From: Spirochaeta thermophila DSM 6192
GTDB lineage: Bacteria; Spirochaetota; Spirochaetia; Winmispirales; Winmispiraceae
Reading direction: 5' to 3'
DNA length: 64,000 nucleotides
Assembly: GCF_000147075.1 (NCBI RefSeq)
Contig: NC_014484.1
Location: 1,009,501 to 1,073,500, forward strand
In this document: positions 18,493-25,063 of the stretch, piece after piece
How positions within the stretch are numbered: position 1 is the stretch's first letter
Layout: each line of letters begins with the position of its first letter
Made by a program: the position numbers and the translations under genes
The notes under the pieces: generated by a model
Told to the model about the DNA's origin: nothing
Seen by the model: only the letters and a program-made list of their open reading frames with translations
The model's database searches: none

Positions 18493-18900
18493 TTATCGTT
18501 TCATCCTGGTACGGAGACCCACGTCCTGAAACCCCTGCCGCCGGAGACCGTCGAGGAGCGATATCACGAGCTGGTACTGGGCCTCCTTGTCGGCTTCCAG
18601 GATCACCTGGATCTCGGCATCCTGATGTTCGTCCTTCCAGGATGCGAGGAGCTTCTCCACGCCTTCAAGGGTGGTCCTCACCTCGTTCACGTAGATCTCG
18701 TCCTCCGCGATGGCGGTGATCACGAGCTCCTGCACGGTGAGTGGTTCGGCCGTCCCGGCAGTGGGGAGTTCGAGGGAGATCCCGGGAGTGGTCTTGAAGA
18801 CACTGGAGACCATGAAGAAGATGACGAGCTGGAAGACTACGTCGATGAGTGGAGTGAGATCTACGTTCACCTGCGGGCTGAGCCGACGTTCCAGTCTCAT
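18493..18900 (-). CDS. exbD: Biopolymer transport protein ExbD/TolR
   Basis: A 135-residue protein with a single membrane helix near residues 17-37 containing the conserved aspartate of the family (VDLTPLIDVVFQLVIFFMVS), followed by a periplasmic domain. Together with ExbB it forms a proton-driven motor. It overlaps exbB by four bases and is followed by the TonB-like gene after four bases, so the three are one operon. Confidence 0.93.
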   Translation of the reverse strand: MRLERRLSPQVNVDLTPLIDVVFQLVIFFMVSSVFKTTPGISLELPTAGTAEPLTVQELVITAIAEDEIYVNEVRTTLEGVEKLLASWKDEHQDAEIQVILEADKEAQYQLVISLLDGLRRQGFQDVGLRTRMKR

Positions 18901-19523
18901 GACGCCCCCTGCCGCTTCTTGCTCGCGTTGATCATGAGGATGAGGGAGTTGACCTGGTTTTCCATCTTGATGAGCAGGAGATTGACCTTGGTCACCAGGT
19001 AGTTGTAGAAGATGACCGCGGGGACTGCCACCAGGATACCTGCCACCGTGGTGATGAGGGCCTCCGAGATACCCGTCGCCAGTATGCCCGGGTCGGTGAC
19101 GGCGCCGAACTGACCGAGCACGCCGAAGGTCTTCATGGTACCGGTCACCGTACCCAGAAGGCCGAGGAGCGGTGCGATGTGGGCGATGGTCCCGAGGCCC
19201 GACAGGTTCTTCTCGAGGCGCGGAACCTCCTGGTTCGCCGCGTCCTTGATCACCTCCCGTTGGATGTGCTCGGGATGGTCCCTGTGCTCGATCCCCACCT
19301 TGATGAGTACGCTGAGGGGGGAATAGTTGGTGTCACAGATGTAGAGCGCCTCATCGAAGTGTCCCTTTTCCAGGGAGGATTTTATCCTGAGGAAGAGCTT
19401 TTCCTCGTCTACCCGGATCTTCCTGAAGTAGAGGATCCGTTCTATCACGATGGCGGTGCCGATGAAGGCGAGAAGGATGATGGCCCACAGGACAGGCCCT
19501 CCCTTGATCAGTACATTGAGCAT
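18897..19523 (-). CDS. exbB: MotA/TolQ/ExbB proton channel protein
   Basis: A 208-residue protein with three membrane helices (about 9-30, 110-135, 150-175), including the conserved GLLGTVTGTMKTFGVL segment. I chose the ATG at 19523 because aaaggggg lies just upstream; an in-frame TTG at 19556 lies close to the transcription start of the promoter at 19557-19585 and has no ribosome binding site. ExbB and ExbD energise the TonB-like protein in the inner membrane. Confidence 0.93.
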   Translation of the reverse strand: MLNVLIKGGPVLWAIILLAFIGTAIVIERILYFRKIRVDEEKLFLRIKSSLEKGHFDEALYICDTNYSPLSVLIKVGIEHRDHPEHIQREVIKDAANQEVPRLEKNLSGLGTIAHIAPLLGLLGTVTGTMKTFGVLGQFGAVTDPGILATGISEALITTVAGILVAVPAVIFYNYLVTKVNLLLIKMENQVNSLILMINASKKRQGAS

Positions 19524-19556
19524 CGGTCCCCCTTTCCCATACGATTTTTGAGACAA

Positions 19557-19585
19557 AGTATATCGCGGAGAGGACTATATGTCCA
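19557..19585 (-). promoter_or_regulatory. sigma70 promoter of exbB-exbD-tonB
   Basis: Read on the minus strand: TGGACA (19585-19580), a 17-base spacer, TATACT (19562-19557), giving a start near 19550 and a leader of about 27 bases holding the exbB ribosome binding site. The -35 box overlaps the stop codon region of the upstream gene, which shows that the exb genes have their own promoter. Confidence 0.65.
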
Positions 19586-20737
19586 TTGTCTCGCAAAAGA
19601 GGTCCCAGAAGAAGTATTCTTCGAAGAGCTCCTGGATCTTCGTCACCTTTCCGATGTCCTGGATCTGGAGCTTCGGGTTCTCGTACACGTCCTCTATCTT
19701 CTCCCGCACGGTGGCGGTGTCTAACGGCACGTAGATGGCGGGGATGTGTTCCTGCTCCAGGGTGAGGACGGTCCTGTCCTCGAGAGGTGTGGTGTCCCCG
19801 CAGGTGAGGATGAATCCTCCGATCGGTTTTCCAGCCTTTCGGTGTGCCTCCACGATGAGGGCCACCCTGTCCGGGGAACCTGCGCCGATGAGATAGAGCG
19901 CCCGGTCCGAGAGGTAGTGGTCCGGGTGGAGGTGGTCCTTGTCCTGGGTGATGATGATGATCTTCCCGCACGGCCTGTGCACTCCTCCCGGTTCACGTCG
20001 CCTATGGCGAGGGTACCGGGGAAGATGGTGCTGAGAAGGTGCATGGTGGGTCTGGAGAGGTCTTCCACCATGGGGAGGAATCCGAGGATCCGGATGGGCG
20101 GGGTGAAGAAGGGGAACCGCTCCTGGAGGAGTTCCTCCGTGATGTAGTGGCGCACTTGATCGATCTTCGAGGGGATGAGCTTGTTGAAGATCACTCCCCT
20201 CACATTGACGCCCTGACACATGAAGTAGTGGAGGTCGACTTCGAGCATGTCGAGAGCCTTCCCGATGCCTCCCCCCGAGAGGAAGACGACCTCCGCGCCC
20301 AGGATCTCAGCCACGCGGGCGTTGGACAGGCCGACGATGCCCCCCACGCCGGGATGACCGGTTCCCTCCGCCACGATGATCTTCTTGTGGGAGAGGGCTT
20401 CCATGGAGTCCAGGACCTTCCTGGTGAGTTTTTCCTCTTCTGCCTTCCTGTTGGGAGAATCGAGAAATTCCTTGGTGAACCCGCTTCCGAGTCTGACCGG
20501 GGAGACCACGCGCGGATCGAGGTCAGGGATCCCGCTGAATTCCTGGAGGATACGGGCGTCCTTGTCGATCATCGTCCCGTCCTCCAGGGGGACGAGCTCC
20601 TGTCCCACCGGCTTCATGTAGCCGAGCTCTTCGGGGGGGTATTTCTTCTGGAGGAGACCGATGAGCCCGAGCGCGGTGATCGTCTTGCCCGCGTGCTGTC
20701 TGAATCCGGTGATGTAGATGACTTTGGGTCTCTTCAT
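19575..20737 (-). pseudogene. BioD-like P-loop / DRTGG-domain protein, frameshifted
   Basis: Two overlapping frames make one protein of about 387 residues if a single base is restored near 19972-19975 (GGCC on the plus strand). The first part starts MKRPKVIYITGFRQHAGKT, a P-loop of the BioD/CobQ type as in the N-terminal region of long phosphotransacetylases. A DRTGG-like domain follows, interrupted after IGDVNREECTGR; it resumes with PCGKIIIITQDKD in the other frame and runs to the stop at 19575. The ATGA overlap with cimA fixes the start at 20737. Either a true null mutation or a sequence error. Substrate unknown. Confidence 0.75.
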
Positions 20738-22332
20738 TGCGTATTCCTTTGACTGAGGACGAAGATGTTGTAGTAGTAGTCGTAGCTGTCCACCAGGGCC
20801 TGCCACGAGGCCTCGATGATGTTCTCATGGACGCCCACCGTGTCCCAGGTATGGCCGTTGTGGTTACGGGAGGAGATGAAGACCCGTACCCTGGCACCGG
20901 TGGCCCTCTCCGGGTTGAGGACGCGTACGCGGTAGTCGGTGAGGGAAATCTCCTCGATGAAGGGGTAGTAGGGAAGGAGGGCGTCCCTGAGTGCGGCGTC
21001 CAGGGCCTCCACCGGTCCCACCTTCACCGCAGCCCCCATCACTTCGTTGTCCTCGGCACAGAGGAAGAGCTTTCCCACGGTCTTGGAGTCGGCGGAGCCG
21101 GCCTTGAATGATTCGAGGTGATAGTTGTCGAACTCGAAGAGCGGCTTGTAGAGCCCCAGTGTCTTCAGTATGAGGATCTCGAAAGAGGCCTCCGCCGCCT
21201 CGTACTCGTAGCCTTCGGCCTCTTTTTCCTTGAGGAGTCGGGTGAGCTGTTCCACCTCGGGGGAGTCCTTCGTGAAGGAACCGTAACGGGAGAGTTTCTT
21301 GAGGATGGTGGATTTGCCCGCGAGCTCCGAGATGAGGATGCGTCGTTCGTTCCCCACGAGCGAGGCGTCCATGTGCTCCATGAGGTGCTCGGCCTTGAGG
21401 AGGACATCCACGTGCTGGCCGGCCTTGTGGCTGAAGGCCGCTTCTCCCACATAGGGCTGCCTCTTGTCGGGGATGATGTTCGCCTTCTCCGCTACGAACC
21501 TCGAGACCGCGGTGAGCTTGGTGAGGTGCGGCCCTGCAGTGATGGGATACCCCATCTTGTAGTACAAGGTGGGCATGATGCTGCAGAGATTGGCATTGCC
21601 GCACCGTTCACCCCAGCCGTTTATGGTTCCCTGTACGTGGATGGCCCCTGAGAGAATGCCCATGAGGGAATTGGCCACGGCGTTCCCCGTATCGTTGTGG
21701 AAGTGGACCCCGAGCGGGGCGAGTTCCTTCTGGGGGAGAGCCCCCATGATCTGCGCGACCTCGTGGGGGAGGGTGCCGCCGTTGGTGTCGCAGACCACGA
21801 GACACTCGGCCCCGGCCTCGGTCCCTGCTCTGAGGACCTCGAGGGCGTAGTCGGGGTCGGCCTTGTACCCGTCGAAGAAGTGTTCGAGGTCGAAGAACAC
21901 GATCCTCCCTTTGGAGCGCAGGTAGGAGATGGAGTCGTAGATCATCTCGAGGTTCTCCTCGAGGGATGTCTTGAGCACCTTGGTCACGTGTTCCGTCCAC
22001 GCCTTACCCACCACGATGACGGCTTCGGTCTCCGCCTCCAGGAGGGCCTCGATGTGAGGGTCTCCTTCCGCCTTCCGGCCCGGCTTTCTGGTGGACCCGA
22101 AGGCCACGATCTTTGCGTGATCGAAGTGTTCATCTCGTGCCCTCCTGAAGAACTCCGCCTCCTTCTCGTTGGAGAGGGGGAATCCCCCTTCCACGTAATC
22201 GACCCCCAGTTCGTCGAGTTTGTGGGCGATCTGGATCTTGTCCTCGACAGTGTAGGTTATCTCGATCCCCTGCATGCCGTCCCGGAGGGTGGTGTCGTAG
22301 ATCACGACGAACGGTTTTTGCTCATGGGCCAT
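20734..22332 (-). CDS. cimA: (R)-citramalate synthase
   Basis: A 532-residue enzyme of the LeuA/CimA family that condenses acetyl-CoA and pyruvate to citramalate, opening the pyruvate route to isoleucine. The N-terminal TIM barrel has the family start (VIYDTTLRDGMQGIEITYTV), the HFHNDTGNAVANS metal-binding motif and GTINGWGERCGNAN. The C-terminal third is the LeuA-type regulatory domain. Architecture and the residue pattern fit CimA rather than LeuA. An ilv-type attenuator lies directly upstream, consistent with control by isoleucine supply. The ribosome binding site is ggagg. Confidence 0.9.
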   Translation of the reverse strand: MAHEQKPFVVIYDTTLRDGMQGIEITYTVEDKIQIAHKLDELGVDYVEGGFPLSNEKEAEFFRRARDEHFDHAKIVAFGSTRKPGRKAEGDPHIEALLEAETEAVIVVGKAWTEHVTKVLKTSLEENLEMIYDSISYLRSKGRIVFFDLEHFFDGYKADPDYALEVLRAGTEAGAECLVVCDTNGGTLPHEVAQIMGALPQKELAPLGVHFHNDTGNAVANSLMGILSGAIHVQGTINGWGERCGNANLCSIMPTLYYKMGYPITAGPHLTKLTAVSRFVAEKANIIPDKRQPYVGEAAFSHKAGQHVDVLLKAEHLMEHMDASLVGNERRILISELAGKSTILKKLSRYGSFTKDSPEVEQLTRLLKEKEAEGYEYEAAEASFEILILKTLGLYKPLFEFDNYHLESFKAGSADSKTVGKLFLCAEDNEVMGAAVKVGPVEALDAALRDALLPYYPFIEEISLTDYRVRVLNPERATGARVRVFISSRNHNGHTWDTVGVHENIIEASWQALVDSYDYYYNIFVLSQRNTQ

Positions 22333-22347
22333 GGTTCACTCCTCCAT

Positions 22348-22385
22348 AAAAAAATGAGCCGTCCCCTCGACCCGAGAGGACGGCT
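22348..22385 (-). terminator. Attenuator terminator of cimA leader
   Basis: On the minus strand the arms AGCCGTCC and GGACGGCT, extended inward by four more pairs around a GGGTC loop, make a 12-bp stem followed by seven T. It ends 15 bases before the cimA ATG, leaving room only for the ribosome binding site, as in amino-acid attenuators. Confidence 0.85.
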
Positions 22386-22417
22386 GGCTGTGCACCCAGA
22401 GGCATCACCACCCGCCC

Positions 22418-22474
22418 TCAGGGCGAGCTGATGATGAGGATGATGATGCCGGTGGATGCATTTCTCCACATCAT
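22418..22474 (-). CDS. cimA attenuation leader peptide (18 residues, Ile/Leu run)
   Basis: The 18-codon frame MMWRNASTGIIILIISSP ends in TGA 32 bases before the terminator stem. Five of its codons are ATC and one is CTC in a block of six, which would stall ribosomes when charged isoleucine or leucine tRNA is scarce. The block GGCATCATCATCC can pair with the downstream GGGTGGTGATGCC (the 1:2 hairpin of classical attenuators), and GGGTGGTG can partly pair with CAGCCAGCC just before and in the terminator arm (2:3). There is no Shine-Dalgarno; the ATG lies at the predicted transcription start. It is too short for routine gene calling. Confidence 0.65.
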   Translation of the reverse strand: MMWRNASTGIIILIISSP

Positions 22475-22481
22475 TGTAGTT

Positions 22482-22510
22482 CTTGTAGAGTAGGATGGAG
22501 AAAAAGTCAA
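22482..22510 (-). promoter_or_regulatory. Promoter of cimA leader transcript
   Basis: Minus strand: TTGACT (22510-22505), 17 bases, TACAAG (22487-22482). The predicted start is at 22475-22474, the A of the leader-peptide ATG or one base before it, so the leader peptide would be translated from a leaderless end. Confidence 0.55.
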
Positions 22511-22591
22511 GGGTGGCGTGAGGCGCCCCTCTCCATATCGGTGGGCACGGAGAGGTGTGGCAGGAGACCGGGTGCCCGTTTTCGGATCGTG

Positions 22592-22620
22592 TTGACATAT
22601 GGTTTTGTTCATACTACTAT
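22592..22620 (+). promoter_or_regulatory. tRNA-Val promoter
   Basis: TTGACA, 17 bases, TACTAT (22615-22620), with a start near 22627, 18 bases before the mature tRNA. The -35 is a perfect consensus. The same TACTAT -10 appears upstream of phoH at 54572. Confidence 0.75.
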
Positions 22621-22644
22621 CGGCCTTGACGTCGATACGTCCAT

Positions 22645-22716
22645 GGGCGATTAGCTCAGTGGGAGAGCGCCTGCCTTACAAGCAGGATGTCAGTGGTTCA
22701 AATCCACTATCGCCCA
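22645..22716 (+). tRNA. tRNA-Val (anticodon TAC)
   Basis: A 72-base cloverleaf. The acceptor arms GGGCGAT and ATCGCCC pair, the D-loop has TTAGCTCAGTGGGAGAGC, the anticodon stem CCTGC/GCAGG encloses CTTACAA (anticodon TAC, reading GTA and related valine codons), and the T arm contains GTTCAAAT. The 3' CCA is not encoded: the discriminator A is followed by TCC. Confidence 0.95.
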
Positions 22717-22738
22717 TCCCCCCGTGAGGGGGATTTTT
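22717..22738 (+). terminator. Rho-independent terminator after tRNA-Val
   Basis: TCCCCC and GGGGGA arms around a CGTGA loop followed by five T, beginning directly after the tRNA discriminator base. It separates the tRNA from the next gene, whose ATG is at 22760. Confidence 0.85.
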
Positions 22739-22759
22739 CATGTGACAAGGGGGCTTCCC

Positions 22760-23482
22760 ATGAGGAAGGTCGTGCTGCCCGTTGCAGGGACGGATGAGAC
22801 CTACACCCTTCGTCCCTCCAAGATCATTGCCCTGGGACTCAACTACAGGGAGCATATTGCAGAGAATATCACCGCTGAGATAGTGAGGTCCCAGGAGCTG
22901 CCGGAGGAGCCCATCCTTTTCAACAAGACCCCCAATGTGCTTATCGGGCCCGAGGATGCGATCGTACTCCCCGCGATGGCGGCCCGCTATGCTACCCCAG
23001 AGGATCCTGAGCGCACCGACTACGAGGCCGAGCTCGCGGTGATCATCGGGAGGGAGTGCAGGAACATCTCCCCTGAGGAGGCCCCAGGGGTGATCTTCGG
23101 CTACACGTGTTTCAACGACGTGAGCCAGCGGAACATCCAGAAGCGGGACAAGTCCGGCTGGTGGCGCGGCAAGTCCTTCGACACCTTCGGCCCCATCGGC
23201 CCCGTGATCGTGCCCGCCCGGGAGATCCCTGATCCACACGCCCTTCGGATTCGGTGTCGTCTCAACGGCAGGGTGGTCCAGGACGGGTCCACGGGGGACA
23301 TGATCTTCAGGATTCCTGAGATCATCTCCTTCATTTCCCGACATATGACCCTGGAGGAAGGGGACATCATCGCCACCGGCACCCCGCAGGGGGTGGGTCC
23401 CCTCCATCCAGGCGATGTGGTGGAAGTGGAGATAGAAGGAATCGGAGTGCTCCGCAACCCTGTGGTGGCGGAGACACCCTGA
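22760..23482 (+). CDS. Fumarylacetoacetate hydrolase family protein
   Basis: A 240-residue protein of the FAH fold. The family landmarks are visible: KIIALGLNYREHIAEN at the start, the metal-site YEAELAVIIGRECRN, GYTCFNDVSQRNIQ, and GDIIATGTPQGVGP near the end. The family cleaves C-C bonds or tautomerises/decarboxylates 2-oxo-acids (for example oxaloacetate or catechol-pathway intermediates); the substrate cannot be told here. I chose the ATG at 22760 (MRKVVLPV) with aaggggg upstream over 22724, which lies inside the tRNA terminator. Confidence 0.88.
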   Translation: MRKVVLPVAGTDETYTLRPSKIIALGLNYREHIAENITAEIVRSQELPEEPILFNKTPNVLIGPEDAIVLPAMAARYATPEDPERTDYEAELAVIIGRECRNISPEEAPGVIFGYTCFNDVSQRNIQKRDKSGWWRGKSFDTFGPIGPVIVPAREIPDPHALRIRCRLNGRVVQDGSTGDMIFRIPEIISFISRHMTLEEGDIIATGTPQGVGPLHPGDVVEVEIEGIGVLRNPVVAETP

Positions 23483-23503
23483 CGTGTATCCGCGTTGCGG
23501 ATA

Positions 23504-23540
23504 CGGCGGTCGCAGCAACCCGCCTCACCAAAACAAGGAG
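23504..23540 (+). promoter_or_regulatory. preQ1-I riboswitch (Thermoanaerobacter type)
   Basis: The stem GGCGG/CCGCC (23505-23509 and 23520-23524) encloses the ten-base loop TCGCAGCAAC, and the tail is AAAACAAGGAG. This matches from memory the structurally characterised Thermoanaerobacter tengcongensis preQ1-I aptamer, whose loop differs at one base and whose tail is AAAACAAGG. The tail contains the Shine-Dalgarno AAGGAG seven bases before the ATG at 23547, so ligand binding should hide it and repress translation. A separate hairpin, TATCCGC/GCGGATA, precedes it at 23487-23503. Confidence 0.9.
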
Positions 23541-23546
23541 TCCTCC

Positions 23547-24233
23547 ATGACAAACGAACTCCTCTGGTTTCTCATGCTCACTGCTACCTTTGTGAGTGTG
23601 ATCCTGCTCTACCGGACGATGGGGAAGGTCGGACTCTTCCTATGGATTCCGGTGAGCGTGATCATCGCGAACATCCAGGTGGTGAAGACGATCACGCTCT
23701 TCGGGCTTACCGCCACGCTCGGCAACATCGTGTATGCCTCCACCTTCCTCGTCACCGACATCCTCTCCGAGATCTACGGCACACGGGAGGCGAGAAAGGC
23801 GGTGGTGATGGGCTTCGTGAGCCTGCTCGCGATGATCGTGCTCACCCAGTTCGCCCTCTGGTTCGTGCCCGGTCCGGACGATTTCTCGCAGGAACACTTG
23901 GAGGCGATCTTCTCCCTCATGCCGAGGATCGTCCTCGCGAGCCTGGTGGCCTACCTCGTTTCCCAGTTCCACGACGTGTGGGCCTTCCACTTCTGGAAGG
24001 AGCGGTTCCCCTCCTGGCTCTGGTTCAGGAACAACGCGAGCACCATGGTGAGCCAGCTCCTCGACAGCGCGATTTTCTCGTTCCTCGCCTTTACAGGGGT
24101 GTACCCGTTCGGGGTGGTGGTGGAGATAGCCGTCACCACCTATCTGTTCAAGTGGATCGTGGCTGCCCTCGACACGCCTTTCCTCTATCTTGCCACGTGG
24201 CTCAGGCGACGAGATCTCGTCCCCGGGGAGTAG
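23547..24233 (+). CDS. yhhQ: Queuosine precursor transporter (YhhQ/QueT-type, DUF165)
   Basis: A 228-residue inner-membrane protein with about six helices and the DUF165 landmarks: NIQVVKTITLFGLTATLGNI, TDILSEIYGTREARKAV, VSQFHDVWAFHFWKER and RNNASTMVSQLLDSAIF. The family imports queuosine precursors (preQ0/preQ1). The riboswitch directly upstream independently supports the assignment. The start at 23547 follows AAGGAG, which is part of the aptamer tail. Confidence 0.93.
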   Translation: MTNELLWFLMLTATFVSVILLYRTMGKVGLFLWIPVSVIIANIQVVKTITLFGLTATLGNIVYASTFLVTDILSEIYGTREARKAVVMGFVSLLAMIVLTQFALWFVPGPDDFSQEHLEAIFSLMPRIVLASLVAYLVSQFHDVWAFHFWKERFPSWLWFRNNASTMVSQLLDSAIFSFLAFTGVYPFGVVVEIAVTTYLFKWIVAALDTPFLYLATWLRRRDLVPGE

Positions 24234-24256
24234 TGCTCGGTCTCCAGGGCACTACT
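24229..24256. terminator. Bidirectional hairpin between convergent genes
   Basis: The perfect inverted repeat AGTAGTGC (24229-24236) and GCACTACT (24249-24256) contains the TAG stops of both convergent genes, one in each arm. No strong T run follows, so termination strength is uncertain. Confidence 0.55.
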
Positions 24257-25028
24257 CCTTCCACGGGAAGAACATACCTTTGAGGGTTCGCTTGCCGACC
24301 CGTTCCCGCTCCTCGATGAGGAGGGTCTCCCAGGGGATCTTCTTCCGGTCGGCATCGGGGTGCGCTTCGAGGTACTCGTACTTGTACATACGGAGCTTGA
24401 GCGCGTCCTGGAGCCATACCATGAGGCCGGCCGGTCCCGGGACGAGGAGGGCGGTGAAGATGGAGATGAAGAGGATCACCGGGGTCGAGAGGATCAAAAG
24501 GATGCTCAGGCCCGGATTGTCCAAGGCGAGGAGAAAGGACTTCTTGAGGACTTTCCTCACCTTCGGTTCTATCTGACAGAGGAGGGGATAGAACCACACG
24601 CTCATGAGGGACCACCCGATGAGGGCCCACAGGAGGATCACCATGCCGATGAATCCTATGGCGCCTCCCCATGATGCGTAGAAGGGAAAGAAGAAGAAGG
24701 GGATGAGTACTGCGAGGGCGGTGAGGCCGCCGAAGACGAGGGACCCCTTCCAGGTGTGTGCGAGGTAGGAGACGAGGTCGCCGAACGAGGGGGTGCGGTA
24801 AAAGGCGATCTCCTTCGCGGCCATGGCGAGCACGCCCAGATAGAGGAAGGTGATGACGAGCCCCACCACTACCACGGCGGTCATCACCGGGAGGCCGAGC
24901 GGGCTCACCCAGTCGGGAACCACGGTCGGGATGGCGAAGGAGAGCAGGAAACCCAGGTTGAGGACCACCACGGTGATGAGATGATCCCACGTGTCGAAGA
25001 ACGCCTTTTTGATGAGAAAACCGATCAT
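24252..25028 (-). CDS. Predicted multi-pass membrane protein
   Basis: A 258-residue protein with about six membrane helices beginning MIGFLIKKAFFDTWDHLITV. The layout (a W-D-H-L start, helices, then a soluble tail rich in Lys/Glu with KIPWETLLIEERERVGKRTL) resembles DUF624/YesL-like membrane proteins only loosely; I do not assign it. The start at 25028 is favoured because a promoter lies six bases upstream and there is no ribosome binding site for a longer frame. Function unknown. Confidence 0.7.
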   Translation of the reverse strand: MIGFLIKKAFFDTWDHLITVVVLNLGFLLSFAIPTVVPDWVSPLGLPVMTAVVVVGLVITFLYLGVLAMAAKEIAFYRTPSFGDLVSYLAHTWKGSLVFGGLTALAVLIPFFFFPFYASWGGAIGFIGMVILLWALIGWSLMSVWFYPLLCQIEPKVRKVLKKSFLLALDNPGLSILLILSTPVILFISIFTALLVPGPAGLMVWLQDALKLRMYKYEYLEAHPDADRKKIPWETLLIEERERVGKRTLKGMFFPWKE

Positions 25029-25034
25029 GGTTCT

Positions 25035-25063
25035 ACTATAGAGGGTAGGGCTCACCGGGGCAA
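25035..25063 (-). promoter_or_regulatory. Leaderless-type promoter of the 24252-25028 gene
   Basis: Minus strand: TTGCCC (25063-25058), 17 bases, TATAGT (25040-25035), then six bases to the ATG. The predicted transcription start coincides with the start codon and no Shine-Dalgarno precedes it. Confidence 0.5.

Noticed and set aside
22302-22598. Frame on the minus strand reading HRHHHPHHQ across the same repeat as the cimA leader, resembling a histidine-operon leader
   Set aside because: The His-rich frame has no stop before the terminator, and the downstream gene makes isoleucine, so the ATC frame with TGA is the better leader peptide.
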